This document shows, piece by piece, positions 16,772 through 24,908 of a stretch of 64,000 nt of DNA. The notes under the pieces are model-generated. The model saw only the letters and a list, made by a program, of their open reading frames with translations, ran no database searches and was not told where the DNA came from. Made by a program: the position numbers and the translations under genes. Within the stretch, counting starts at the first letter, position 1; the number at the start of each line of letters is the position of its first letter. Location: contig NZ_CP044285.1 in the NCBI RefSeq assembly GCF_008728635.1, forward strand, positions 3,224,001 through 3,288,000, written 5' to 3'. The stretch comes from Hymenobacter baengnokdamensis (GTDB taxonomy: Bacteria; Bacteroidota; Bacteroidia; Cytophagales; Hymenobacteraceae).

Positions 16772-17494
16772 CTATTTCGCAGCGGGACCAGCCACCGGGC
16801 CGTCTTCCTGCAAATAATAATGCCGGAGGCGGTTGAAATTCTCATCCAGCTCGTACACCAGCGGCACGCCGGTCGGAATGTCAAGGGCCGTTACCTCCTC
16901 ATCGGTGAGGTGGTCGATGTACTGCACCAGGGCGCGTAGGCTGTTGCCGTGGGCGGCGATTATTACCTTCTGGTTGCGACGCAACGCGCCCATTATCTTC
17001 TCGGTCCAGAAAGGCATTACCCGGTCCAGGGTCTCGCTCAGGTTTTCGGTCAGGGGTAGTTCGCGGTCGGTGAGGTGCTGGTAGCGCGGGTCGTGGCCCG
17101 GAAAGCGCGGGTCGTCGCGGGTGATGGCCGGCGGGTGGGCGTGCGGCGAGCGGCGCCACTCCTGCACCTGCGCCTCGCCGTACTTAGCGGCGGTTTCGGC
17201 CTTGTTGAGGCCCTGCAACGCCCCGTAGAAGCGCTCGTTGAGCCGCCACGACTTCTGCACCGGAATCCAGAGCTGGTCCATGTTTTCGAGGGCAATGTCC
17301 AGCGTTTTGATGGCCCGCTTCAGCACCGACGTAAAGCCGATGTCGAACGTGTAGCCGTGCTGCTGCAAGAGCTGCCCGGCGTGGGCCGCCTGCTGTTTGC
17401 CCAGCTCCGAGAGGTCCACGTCGGTCCAGCCAGTGAAGCGGTTTTCCTGGTTCCACACGCTTTCGCCGTGGCGCAGCAGCACGAGCTTTTCCAT
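16772..17494 (-). CDS. gpmA: 2,3-bisphosphoglycerate-dependent phosphoglycerate mutase
   Basis: Interconverts 3- and 2-phosphoglycerate in glycolysis and gluconeogenesis. 240 aa, starting [20 protein letters not shown], with the phosphorylated His in LLRHGES (His9), [15 protein letters not shown] as the substrate-binding and acid region, and the second catalytic His in [14 protein letters not shown]. The extra segment between residues about 125 and 150 is typical of the cofactor-dependent dPGM. The helicase gene begins 6 nt downstream. Confidence 0.96.
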   Translation of the reverse strand: MEKLVLLRHGESVWNQENRFTGWTDVDLSELGKQQAAHAGQLLQQHGYTFDIGFTSVLKRAIKTLDIALENMDQLWIPVQKSWRLNERFYGALQGLNKAETAAKYGEAQVQEWRRSPHAHPPAITRDDPRFPGHDPRYQHLTDRELPLTENLSETLDRVMPFWTEKIMGALRRNQKVIIAAHGNSLRALVQYIDHLTDEEVTALDIPTGVPLVYELDENFNRLRHYYLQEDGPVAGPAAK

Positions 17495-17526
17495 AGAATT
17501 TTATAACTGACTCAATATTAAAAAAG

Positions 17527-17625
17527 AACGTCATGCTGAGCTTGCCGAAGCATCTCTACCGCGCCGCCAGGGTTACTAATCCACGCGGCGCAGTAGAGAT
17601 GCTTCGGCAAGCTCAGCATGACGTT
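17527..17625. repeat. Large REP-like palindrome (element A)
   Basis: Two perfectly complementary 33-nt arms, 17527-17559 and 17593-17625, flank a 33-nt loop that itself pairs (GCGCCGC with GCGGCGC). The arms contain GTCATGCTGAGCTTGCCGAA, a sequence shared with the solo copy at 20289 and, with changes, the pair at 23358-23450. It sits between the DUF2911 gene and gpmA, both leftward, and may end the DUF2911 transcript. Confidence 0.9.
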
Positions 17626-17648
17626 TTATGTAAAGGGTGAAGCCAGGT

Positions 17649-18191
17649 TTACTTCACCATGAAATCCGCTTCCGTCTTGGCCCACATCAGCGCCACTTTG
17701 CCCGACTTATCAGCCGTAATGGTGAACTGCTCGACGGGCGCGGCCAGGGTTTTGGGCTTCACTTTTACGCGCAGCGCATCTTCCTTGGCGTCGTATTTAA
17801 ACGCGCCCCACTGCTTGGCCGTTTTGTTGAAGATGATGGTCCACTCGGCTTTGCCGGGAATGGTAAACAGCGCGTAGCTGCCGGCCGCCAGCGGCTGGCC
17901 GTCAATTTTCACGGCCTTGCTCACCGTGAAGGTGGTGGCCTCGTTGGCGCCGGTGCGCCACACCTCGCCCGTGGGCGCCAGGGGGCTTTTCTCCCCGAAT
18001 GCCTCGCGGCTCTTCAGCGAGGGGCGGCTGTAGTCAATGGTGACTTCGGTGCTGCCCACCGAGGTTTTTACCATGGCCGGCGGGCTTGGGCGCTTCGATT
18101 TGTCTTCGGGCATCTGGCCCTGGGCTAGCGCCGTGGTGGTTTGGAAGAGCAGGGCAGCGCCGGCTAGGGCGGCAAGGGGCAGGAAACGCAT
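17649..18191 (-). CDS. DUF2911-family exported protein
   Basis: 180 aa with a signal peptide (MRFLPLAALAGAALLFQTTT, cleavage near TALAQG). The body matches DUF2911: KTSVGSTEVTIDYSRPSLKSR, EVWRTGANEATTFTVSKAV, PLAAGSYALFTIPG and EWTIIFNK. This periplasmic or outer-membrane-associated domain is widespread in Bacteroidota and has no established function. It is monocistronic, bounded downstream by palindrome A and upstream by a 14-bp inverted repeat. Confidence 0.92.
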   Translation of the reverse strand: MRFLPLAALAGAALLFQTTTALAQGQMPEDKSKRPSPPAMVKTSVGSTEVTIDYSRPSLKSREAFGEKSPLAPTGEVWRTGANEATTFTVSKAVKIDGQPLAAGSYALFTIPGKAEWTIIFNKTAKQWGAFKYDAKEDALRVKVKPKTLAAPVEQFTITADKSGKVALMWAKTEADFMVK

Positions 18192-18273
18192 GGTGAGGGA
18201 AGGTTTTTAGGTGTGCGTGAGTAAGTAGTAAGTCTGGCAATAAGTTTGAAGGTAGCCGCTTAACGATTGGTAG

Positions 18274-18317
18274 TACCTGACGTTACGTAGGTGGGTCGCC
18301 CTGCGTAACGTCAGGTA
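18274..18317. terminator. Hairpin between the lipoprotein and DUF2911 genes
   Basis: TACCTGACGTTACG (18274-18287) pairs perfectly with CGTAACGTCAGGTA (18304-18317). The stem extends four more pairs inward (one G-U) to a 7-nt loop. It lies just after the stop of the leftward gene at 18339 and is a plausible terminator, although no strong T run follows. Confidence 0.55.
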
Positions 18318-18338
18318 GCAATACATCAAATATTAATA

Positions 18339-18872
18339 TCAAAAAACGCTAATATCAAAACGTCCATCAGTAACATGTACTTGCTTACCAGGAAGTACGC
18401 CGCCAGTTACATCAGCACTAGCCGTAAAATCAAACCGCCCCGAGAGAATATGTCTGACCGAGTCGAAGCACGTAATTGTTAACTGGCCAGAATCATGAGC
18501 TCTAAAGCTATAGTCTCCCCCATCTCCATTTAAGACAAATATTTGCACGCCACCCTTTTTAAGGTCAAAAACCCGGCCTGTCTCTAGCCGAAAGCTATCC
18601 GTTGAAATTATTACATACTTGCCTGGGTAGCCACTAAAATCATCGGCACTTAAACTGAAAAGGTAATAGTCTTTGGCAAGTACGCGGTAACCAGATTCAA
18701 ATCCCGAATCATTCCTGGACGCGCGGGGCACGAATATTTGGCCATCGATTTTGCACCCAAAAGTATTAGCTCCCGAAGTGGTTTCAGCAGGTAATTGCGG
18801 GGATACATCGTCCTTACACTCACTTAATGCCAGGAGGGCAATGATGGCCACGCCCCGAAAGATAGCATTCAT
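18339..18872 (-). CDS. Small lipoprotein, DUF6252-like
   Basis: 177 aa. The N-terminus MNAIFRGVAIIALLALSECK is a lipoprotein signal with the probable lipidated Cys at residue 19. The mature part begins with the pattern FGCKIDGQIFVP and ends LSGRFDFTASADV... GRFDISVF, the arrangement of small secreted Bacteroidota proteins grouped as DUF6252 (recognition by pattern only). No function is known. The base composition is visibly lower in GC than its neighbours, suggesting more recent arrival. Confidence 0.7.
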   Translation of the reverse strand: MNAIFRGVAIIALLALSECKDDVSPQLPAETTSGANTFGCKIDGQIFVPRASRNDSGFESGYRVLAKDYYLFSLSADDFSGYPGKYVIISTDSFRLETGRVFDLKKGGVQIFVLNGDGGDYSFRAHDSGQLTITCFDSVRHILSGRFDFTASADVTGGVLPGKQVHVTDGRFDISVF

Positions 18873-18973
18873 AGGTTGCTGAAATTAAAATTTTTGTAAA
18901 GAACAGGTTTTATTAAATCTACTTAACTGTCCTGCATTACGCTGCGTAGTACATAGTACTAAAACTATTTATT

Positions 18974-20260
18974 TTACATATGTCCCCTGGCCTTGGTTTC
19001 GCCCATGCGCCAGTACACCAGCAGCGAAATAAGGGCGCAGCCCGTCACGTACCAATAAAAGTATTCGGCCACGCCGTGCTCCTTGGCCAGCAGGGCCAGG
19101 TACTCGGCGGTGCCGCCAAAAATAGCCGCCGTGAGCGCAAACGGCAGCCCCACGCCCAGCGCCCGGATGTGGGTCGGAAACAGCTCGGCCTTGACGATGG
19201 CCGAGATGCTGGTGTAGCCGCTCACCACGAACAACGCCGCAATCAGCAGCCCAAACGCGCCCCACGTGCTGCTGGTGTGAGCCAGCGTGCGCAGCAGTGG
19301 CACCGTACCCAGCGTGGCCCCGATTCCGAAAAACAGCAGCACCGGCCGCCGCCCCAGCACGTCGGAGATAGCGCCCAGCAGCGGCTGAAACAGCAGCGCC
19401 ACGGCCATTGCGCCAAACGAAATAAGGGTAGCCTGCTCCTTGGTAAAGCCGCTGGTATTCACCAGAAACTTCTGCGCGTAGGTGGTGAAAGTGTAGAACG
19501 CCAGCGTGCCGCCCAGCGTCAGCCCGACCACGGTCAGGGTTTCGCGGGGGTAAGCCTGGAGCTGCTGCAGGGCCGAAAGCCGGGCGGGACGGCCACTGGC
19601 TTGCCCGGCGGCTTGCTCCTGCTCGAAGGCGGCGGTTTCGCTCATGTGCGTGCGCAGCAGCAAGGCGCCGAGCGCCGCGCCAGCCCCGATAACAAACGGA
19701 ATGCGCCAGCCCCAGGCCGTCATTTCGGCCGAGGTGATAAACTGCTGCAAGGTCAGCTGCACAATGAGCGCCAGCAGCTGCCCGCCCATCAGGGTAAGGT
19801 ACTGAAAGCTCGACCAGAAGCCCCGGTGCCGCGCGCCGGCCATCTCGCTCAGGTAGGTGGCCGAGGTGCCGTACTCGCCGCCCACGCTGATGCCCTGCAT
19901 GAGCCGCGCCAGCAGCAGCAGGGCCGGCGCTCCCAGCCCGATAGTAGCGTAGCCGGGCGCGCAGGCAATAAGCAGCGAGCCGCCCGCCATCAGCTTGACC
20001 GACAACAGCAGCGCCGCCCGGCGCCCGTGCTTGTCGGCGTAGCTCCCCAAAAAAGCCGCCCCAATTGGCCGCATCAGAAAGCCTACCGCAAAAATGGCCG
20101 CCGTATTCAGCAGCTGCGCCGTAGGGCTGGCCTGGGGGAAAAAGACGGGCGCAAAATAGAGCGCAAAGGCCGAGTAGGCGTACCAGTCGTACCACTCCAC
20201 GAGGTTGCCGATGGAGCCGGAGACGATGGAGCGAAGCGGAGAAGCAGAAGTTGCAGGCAT
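18974..20260 (-). CDS. MFS transporter, metabolite:H+ symporter (MHS) type
   Basis: 428 aa with 12 predicted membrane spans. It begins MPATSASPLRSIVSGSIGNL and has the MHS/KgtP/ProP-like motifs GNLVEWYDWYAYSAFALYF, SYADKHGRRAALL (loop 2-3) and ISVGGEYGTSATYLSE. The second-half repeat of motif A is AISDVLGRRPVLLF. The substrate is probably a dicarboxylate or osmolyte (family knowledge). I chose the ATG at 20258-20260, since TACTTTTG lies 11 nt before it and the longer frame runs into a repeat copy at 20289. Confidence 0.9.
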   Translation of the reverse strand: MPATSASPLRSIVSGSIGNLVEWYDWYAYSAFALYFAPVFFPQASPTAQLLNTAAIFAVGFLMRPIGAAFLGSYADKHGRRAALLLSVKLMAGGSLLIACAPGYATIGLGAPALLLLARLMQGISVGGEYGTSATYLSEMAGARHRGFWSSFQYLTLMGGQLLALIVQLTLQQFITSAEMTAWGWRIPFVIGAGAALGALLLRTHMSETAAFEQEQAAGQASGRPARLSALQQLQAYPRETLTVVGLTLGGTLAFYTFTTYAQKFLVNTSGFTKEQATLISFGAMAVALLFQPLLGAISDVLGRRPVLLFFGIGATLGTVPLLRTLAHTSSTWGAFGLLIAALFVVSGYTSISAIVKAELFPTHIRALGVGLPFALTAAIFGGTAEYLALLAKEHGVAEYFYWYVTGCALISLLVYWRMGETKARGHM

Positions 20261-20271
20261 GGGCATGGGGC

Positions 20272-20279
20272 CAAAAGTA
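20272..20279 (-). promoter_or_regulatory. Promoter -7 element of the MHS transporter
   Basis: Minus-strand TACTTTTG matches TAnnTTTG and lies 11 nt before the chosen start codon (5 nt before an alternative ATG at 20266), implying a very short or absent 5' UTR. Confidence 0.5.
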
Positions 20280-20288
20280 GAAACGTTT

Positions 20289-20314
20289 GTCATGCTGAGC
20301 CTGCGAAGCATCTT
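20289..20314. repeat. Solo half of the REP-like palindrome
   Basis: GTCATGCTGAGCCTGCGAAG at 20289-20308, continuing catctt, is one arm of element A (17527) with small changes. No complementary arm follows, so it is a decayed or single-arm copy upstream of the transporter promoter. Confidence 0.7.
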
Positions 20315-20865
20315 CCCCCGCTGCACGAGCTTACTGGCCGGCAATCCCTAAGGTCGTGCAAGGCCTGGCGCGAGTTTAGCGCAGCGTAACTCATGCCTTT
20401 AATTCTTGTGGAGGTTGTACCTCCACTGCCGCGCTAGCGGCAATCGACGTAAGAGTTGGTAACCCAACCTTCAGCACGTGGGCGCTATGTCTTCAAGTTG
20501 CAGGACCTCCGGCCCCCCAAATGTGTGAATTCTTACTGCTTTCATCGGAGATTATGTTCTGGTGGTTGACGATGCAAAGGTCACAACTCCTTGAAAAGCA
20601 GGTTTACGCAAAATGCCCTTTGTCTTAGCCAAAATGCCGCCGCCCGGCCCCGGCCGCTAGCCCGCCGCCCGCCAGCAACCCCAGGCTGCCCGTAGCGGCT
20701 AGGGCCGCCAGGTGGCGGAGGCCGGGCGCGAAGTATAGGTAACGGAAAACGGATTTGCGATGTGAGGGAATTCCGTGTTCCGTCTCTTTAAATTTATTAC
20801 TAAGTTTCAATAGTAGTACAATTGTACAGTACTTATTCATCAGCCATCATATTGCAAAACCGATG
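20315..20865. other. Gene-poor stretch with small hairpins
   Basis: No convincing gene. It holds two adjacent perfect hairpins: GTGGAGGT (20408-20415) with ACCTCCAC (20419-20426), and TGCCGC (20427-20432) with GCGGCA (20437-20442). A short leftward frame within 20625-20840 encodes an Ala/Gly/Leu-rich peptide and may be a decayed membrane-protein fragment, but nothing supports it as a gene. The base composition falls toward the AT-rich gene at 20866. Confidence 0.5.
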
Positions 20866-21555
20866 TTAGCTGTTGGTTAGTTTGGTCTTTAGCACTATTT
20901 GTCCCAATAACGATTTTACCTCTTTGTCGAAGTAATAAGCTACAGAGGAATTAGTTTGACCGCCTAGTAAGTGCAAACTGAGTAAAGGCTCGTTATCATC
21001 TCTGTTAGAAAGGTGCTGTTTTAGTTCGTTCCATCCAAAAACACTATAGTATGCCTTTAGGTCTTCTTGTGTAAGAGCTTCGTAAATCTTTTTGGTTTCT
21101 CCTACATCGGTATGTCCGATAGATTTTTTGCATTTCCCTGCTGGGTCGAATTTCTTTATTATCTTTTTAATTACGTCGAGCTGAAATTCCGGGTCAACAT
21201 AGATATCATCCCTATCTAAATAAAACTGAAGAAGTTGAAGAAAAATAGTTTTGTCCTCTTCAATGCCTTCGCTCATGTATCTGGTTTCGTCTCTTGTAAC
21301 AAAGCCTTTTTCGAGAATTACAGTATCTGACTGTCTTTTTAATTGAATTATATAAATAAGATTATCTGTCCAACTGCGAGTCCAACACATAAAATTATCA
21401 AGCACCAAGATGTTCCATTTCTCGTCCATGCTATTAGCAGAAATGCCGTTATCAAACAAACGGAACTCATCTGCTGTCAGCTTTAAGTCCAAGTCAAACT
21501 CCTGAAACTTGTCAGAAAAGGCAATTGCAATCTGTTTTTGCTCTTGAACTGTCAT
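20866..21555 (-). CDS. Uncharacterised AT-rich orphan gene
   Basis: 229 aa, starting MTVQEQKQIAIAFSDKFQEF; I do not recognise the family. It is soluble, acidic and Lys/Asp/Ile-rich, with the string SMDEKWNILVLDNFMCWTRS followed by WTDNLIYIIQLKRQ. A similar 'EKW...RSWTG..IY' pattern occurs in small hypothetical proteins of many bacteria (recollection). The C-terminal half (SIGHTDVGETKKIYEALTQE) is featureless. The codon usage is strikingly AT-rich against the GC-rich surroundings and hairpins flank it, so horizontal acquisition is likely. Confidence 0.7.
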   Translation of the reverse strand: MTVQEQKQIAIAFSDKFQEFDLDLKLTADEFRLFDNGISANSMDEKWNILVLDNFMCWTRSWTDNLIYIIQLKRQSDTVILEKGFVTRDETRYMSEGIEEDKTIFLQLLQFYLDRDDIYVDPEFQLDVIKKIIKKFDPAGKCKKSIGHTDVGETKKIYEALTQEDLKAYYSVFGWNELKQHLSNRDDNEPLLSLHLLGGQTNSSVAYYFDKEVKSLLGQIVLKTKLTNS

Positions 21556-21577
21556 TTTGAATAGCAGCTAACATTAC

Positions 21578-21614
21578 GATTCCCGTTACTGCCGCGCTGG
21601 CAGTAGCGGGAATC
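21578..21614. repeat. 16-bp hairpin upstream of the AT-rich orphan gene
   Basis: GATTCCCGTTACTGCC (21578-21593) pairs with GGCAGTAGCGGGAATC (21599-21614) with one G-U pair and a 5-nt loop. It shares the ACTGCCGCGCT core with the hairpin at 20425-20442 on the other side of the gene, so the orphan gene is bracketed by related palindromes. Confidence 0.6.
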
Positions 21615-21712
21615 ATTCCACCGGGGGTATAATTCCCTCAAGTATAAGTGGCAACCATGTTTCGCTAAGCATTCAGCAATAGGCGGAGGCGGTGCCATCC
21701 CGCCCCCCATCG

Positions 21713-21720
21713 TAATTTTG
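21713..21720 (+). promoter_or_regulatory. Promoter -7 element of the COG2509 flavoprotein gene
   Basis: TAATTTTG matches TAnnTTTG and lies 36 nt upstream of the start codon at 21757. No clear -33 TTG is visible at the expected distance. Confidence 0.4.
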
Positions 21721-21756
21721 CGCTTGCTTAACGGCTAACTCCCGTTCGCCTGCTGT

Positions 21757-23334
21757 ATGAAACAAGAATTAGACCTGGCCCTCGCCCCCGAGGTAGCCTA
21801 CGACGAGCTGGCCCGCTACGCGGCCATTCTGGCCGCCGCCGGCCTGCGCCCCGGCGAAGCCGACTTCGTGCACATCCGCAAGCGCTCGCTCGATGCGCGG
21901 GGCCGCCGGCCGCTCATCCGCCTGCGGGCCGACGTGTACGACCGCGCCACGCCCGCGCCCGCCCGCGAGCTGCTGGGGCCGTGGTTTGAATACCCCGACG
22001 TGCGGCAGGCCCGGCGGCGGGTCATTATTGTAGGGGCCGGGCCGGCGGGGCTATTTGCGGCGTTGCGCTGCATCGAGCTGGGCATCCGGCCCATTGTGCT
22101 GGAGCGCGGCAAGGACGTGCGCACCCGCCGCCGCGACCTGGCCGCGCTGAACAAGGAGCACGTCGTGAACCCCGATTCCAACTACTGCTTTGGCGAGGGC
22201 GGCGCAGGCACTTACTCCGATGGCAAGCTCTACACCCGCGCCACCAAGCGCGGCGACGTGGGCCGCATTCTGCGGCGGCTGGTGCAGCACGGCGCCACCC
22301 CCGATATCCTGGTCGATGCCCACCCCCACATCGGCACCAACAAGCTGCCCGCCGTGGTGCAGAGCCTGCGCGACGCCATCATTGAGGCCGGCGGCGAGGT
22401 GCGGTTTGAGACGCGGGTGGAGGATTTCATTTTGGAAAACAACCACCTGCGCGGCGTGGTCACGCACACCGGCGAGGCGCTGGAGGCCGAGGCAACCATT
22501 CTGGCCACCGGGCATTCGGCGCGCGATATATACGAAATTCTGCATAAGCGCGGCATCGCCATCGAGGCCAAGCCCTTCGCGCTGGGCGTGCGCGTCGAGC
22601 ACCCGCAAAGCCTGATTGACGCGGCGCAGTACGGCCGGCCCGAGCGCGGGCTGCTGCCGGCCGCCAGCTACGCGCTGGTGGAGCAAACGAAGGTGCGCGA
22701 CGCCCAGCGCGGCGTGTTCTCGTTCTGCATGTGCCCCGGCGGCTTCATCGTGCCGGCGGCCACCGCGCCCGGCGAGGTGGTGGTGAACGGCATGAGCCCC
22801 AGCCGCCGCGACTCGCGCTTTGCCAACTCCGGCATCGTGGCCGCCGTGGAGCTGGCCGACATGGACGTGGCCCGGCACGGCGTGCTGGCCGGCCTGCGCC
22901 TGCAGCAGGAAATAGAGCAAACGGCCTGCCGGCTGGCTGGCGGCACCCAGCTGGCCCCCGCCCAGCGCCTGGGCGATTTTCTGCAACAGAAGCTCTCCCC
23001 TAGCCTGCTGGAAACCAGCTACCAGCCCGGCCTGGTGAGCGTGGAGCTGGATGCCGTCCTCGGCCCCGTGCTCAGCGAGCGGCTGCGGCAGGGCTTCCGC
23101 GCCTTCGGCCGCAAAATCCCCGGCTTCGCCACCAACGCGGCCCAGATTGTGGGCGTGGAAAGCCGCACCTCGTCGCCGGTCCGCATCCCGCGCGACAACG
23201 ACAGCCTGGCGCACCCGGTAGTGGCCGGCCTCTACCCCTGCGGCGAGGGCGCCGGCTACGCGGGCGGCATCGTGAGCGCCGCCATGGACGGCGAGCGCGT
23301 GGCCGAGGCAGTGGCCGTATCCGTGGGGCGGTAA
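21757..23334 (+). CDS. FAD-dependent dehydrogenase, COG2509 family
   Basis: 525 aa. After an N-terminal ~85-residue region (MKQELDLALAPEVAYDELAR) comes the FAD-binding GAGPAGLFAALRCIELG near residue 92, followed by the family string NYCFGEGGAGTYSDGKLYTR and late CGEGAGYAGGIVSAAMDG, which closes the FAD site. These are 'uncharacterised FAD-dependent dehydrogenases'; the substrate is unknown. The gene is monocistronic, closed downstream by palindrome B. Confidence 0.92.
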   Translation: MKQELDLALAPEVAYDELARYAAILAAAGLRPGEADFVHIRKRSLDARGRRPLIRLRADVYDRATPAPARELLGPWFEYPDVRQARRRVIIVGAGPAGLFAALRCIELGIRPIVLERGKDVRTRRRDLAALNKEHVVNPDSNYCFGEGGAGTYSDGKLYTRATKRGDVGRILRRLVQHGATPDILVDAHPHIGTNKLPAVVQSLRDAIIEAGGEVRFETRVEDFILENNHLRGVVTHTGEALEAEATILATGHSARDIYEILHKRGIAIEAKPFALGVRVEHPQSLIDAAQYGRPERGLLPAASYALVEQTKVRDAQRGVFSFCMCPGGFIVPAATAPGEVVVNGMSPSRRDSRFANSGIVAAVELADMDVARHGVLAGLRLQQEIEQTACRLAGGTQLAPAQRLGDFLQQKLSPSLLETSYQPGLVSVELDAVLGPVLSERLRQGFRAFGRKIPGFATNAAQIVGVESRTSSPVRIPRDNDSLAHPVVAGLYPCGEGAGYAGGIVSAAMDGERVAEAVAVSVGR

Positions 23335-23357
23335 AATTCGTTTGTTCAACAATCGTT

Positions 23358-23450
23358 GTCCTGCTGAGCTTGTCGAAGCATCTCTACCATGCCGTTGGAG
23401 TTACTGACCCTCGCGACGTAGTAGAGATGCTTCGACAAGCTCAGCAGGAC
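23358..23450. repeat. Large REP-like palindrome (element B)
   Basis: Perfect 30-nt arms, 23358-23387 and 23421-23450, enclose a 33-nt loop. The arm GTCCTGCTGAGCTTGTCGAA is a variant of element A (TC[A/C]TGCTGAGCTTG[C/T]CGAAGCATC). It lies between the flavoprotein and CoA-binding genes. Confidence 0.9.
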
Positions 23451-23477
23451 GTTCTTGTTGCTTTTAATTAATTTATA

Positions 23478-23840
23478 ATGAAGACTTTAGTTTTAGGTGC
23501 CACCGACAACCCCGACCGCTACGCTTACCGCGCCGTGCATTCCCTTCAGCGCCACGGCCACGAAGTCGTGCCCGTAGGTATCCGCAAAGGCCAGGTGGCC
23601 GGCCTCGCCATTCACACCGACCGGCCGCAGGAGCCGGGTGTGGATACGGTCACGCTTTACGTCGGGCCCCAGAACCAGCCAGCCTGGTACGACTACATTC
23701 TGAGTCTCAAGCCGCGCCGCATCATCTTCAACCCCGGCACCGAAAACCCCGAGCTGGAGCACAAGGCGCAGGCCGCCGGCATCCAGACCGAAGAAGCCTG
23801 CACGCTGGTGATGCTCAGCGTGGGGCAGTACGAGCAGTAA
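23478..23840 (+). CDS. CoA-binding protein (YccU-like Rossmann domain)
   Basis: 120 aa, starting MKTLVLGATDNPDRYAYRAV. This is the single-domain CoA-binding family related to the N-terminal domain of succinyl-CoA synthetase alpha: GATDNPDRYAYRAVHSLQ is the nucleotide loop, GHEVVPVGIRKG is strand 2, and IIFNPGTENPELEHKAQAAG is the C-terminal segment. The biological role is not established. The next gene starts 59 nt later in the same direction. Confidence 0.88.
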   Translation: MKTLVLGATDNPDRYAYRAVHSLQRHGHEVVPVGIRKGQVAGLAIHTDRPQEPGVDTVTLYVGPQNQPAWYDYILSLKPRRIIFNPGTENPELEHKAQAAGIQTEEACTLVMLSVGQYEQ

Positions 23841-23899
23841 GCGGCCTGATTCGCTACGGGTGGTACCTTGGCAGCTCTCGCTTCGATACCGCCCGTTTT

Positions 23900-24415
23900 A
23901 TGCTGCTCCCCGCCCCAGCAACCGGCCACCTGGCTTCCCCGCCGGCACCGGCGCACTATCTCGACCAGATACTGGCATTTCTGGCCGCTATTGGCTTGCC
24001 CGTGCGCGAAGCACCGCTCGAAAAGCCGGGTTTCCTGCCGGGCCTGCTGATTGAAAAAGGCGAGCTGTGGCTCGACCGCACCCGGCTGCTTTACCCCGGC
24101 GATGTGCTGCACGAGGCCGGCCACCTGGCCGTGACCCGCGCCGCCGAGCGTCCGCTGCTGCAAGCCAACGTTACGGAAAACCACCCCGAGAAAGACGGCG
24201 AAGAGCTGGCCGTGCTGCTCTGGACCTACGCCGCCTGCCTGAAGCTGGAGATTCCGCCCGCAGTGGTATTTCATCCGGCCGGCTACAAGGGCCAGAGTGA
24301 GTGGCTGCTACAGCTATTTGCCTCCGGCCAGTATATGGGCCTGCCGCTGCTGGTGTGGATGGAAATGACCACCACGGAAGGATTTCCGGTGATGATACGC
24401 TGGCTGCGCGAGTAG
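23900..24415 (+). CDS. Uncharacterised protein with a HEAGH (HExxH-type) motif
   Basis: 171 aa, starting MLLPAPATGHLASPPAPAHY. I do not recognise a named family. The segment LYPGDVLHEAGHLAVTRAAE carries HEAGH near residues 72-76, the zinc-metallopeptidase pattern, followed about 20 residues later by NHPEKDGEELAVLLWTYAAC, which could supply the third ligand (Glu). No signal peptide is visible, so it is probably cytoplasmic. It could instead be a non-catalytic relative. It is probably co-transcribed with the CoA-binding gene. Confidence 0.7.
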   Translation: MLLPAPATGHLASPPAPAHYLDQILAFLAAIGLPVREAPLEKPGFLPGLLIEKGELWLDRTRLLYPGDVLHEAGHLAVTRAAERPLLQANVTENHPEKDGEELAVLLWTYAACLKLEIPPAVVFHPAGYKGQSEWLLQLFASGQYMGLPLLVWMEMTTTEGFPVMIRWLRE

Positions 24416-24608
24416 CGTATTATACTGGTTCTCAGCAGATAGGGCGTGCATATGATTCCCCGTCAAACACGCATCGTTTTAGCATAATTACTGGCATGAC
24501 CGAGTTTGCTGGCTTATCTAGCTATAGATAAGAGTGTAAATATACGGCATAGTGCAAATTTCAGGTCCAAGAAGTGCTTATCTGGGGCGGGCTGCCGGCT
24601 TTTCGCCG

Positions 24609-24658
24609 GCTGTCCGCTCATTGAAAGAACGAGTGGCGTGAACAAAAGAGCGGACAGC
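24609..24658. repeat. Inverted repeats in the gap before the M20 amidohydrolase
   Basis: GCTGTCCGCTC (24609-24619) and GAGCGGACAGC (24648-24658) pair perfectly across 28 nt. Just upstream, CTTATCTA-GCTA-TAGATAAG (about 24515-24534) and GCCGGC-TTTTC-GCCGGC form two more hairpins. The rest of 24416-24908 holds no gene I can support; TACCTTTA at 24828-24835 is a one-mismatch -7 element for the next gene. Confidence 0.55.
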
Positions 24659-24908
24659 TCGCCCGGCACCCGGATTTGGAAACGGCTTTACTACTCAACT
24701 AGCTTAGCTACTACTCCCATGTGGGACCGGGCCTGCCTTTCTCATCAGAATTTTATCAGTGGATAGCCTCTGCCCTGCAGAACAACTCTGTTAGCAAGCC
24801 AAAAATCGGCCATCTGGGTAAACTTGCTACCTTTAGCCGCCCCACGGCCGGCTAAGCTAGGCCTTGGCTCCTGCCTGGGCAAACTCTGTATTATTAATCC
24901 GGAAGTAA

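Noticed and set aside
18969..20195. 408-codon leftward frame parallel to the MHS transporter
   Set aside because: It is a one-base-shifted reading of the transporter gene, Arg/Gly-rich and without membrane segments.
20625..20840. 71-codon leftward frame
   Set aside because: Ala/Gly/Leu-rich tail only; starts in AT-rich text and has no family resemblance. Mentioned only as a possible decayed fragment.
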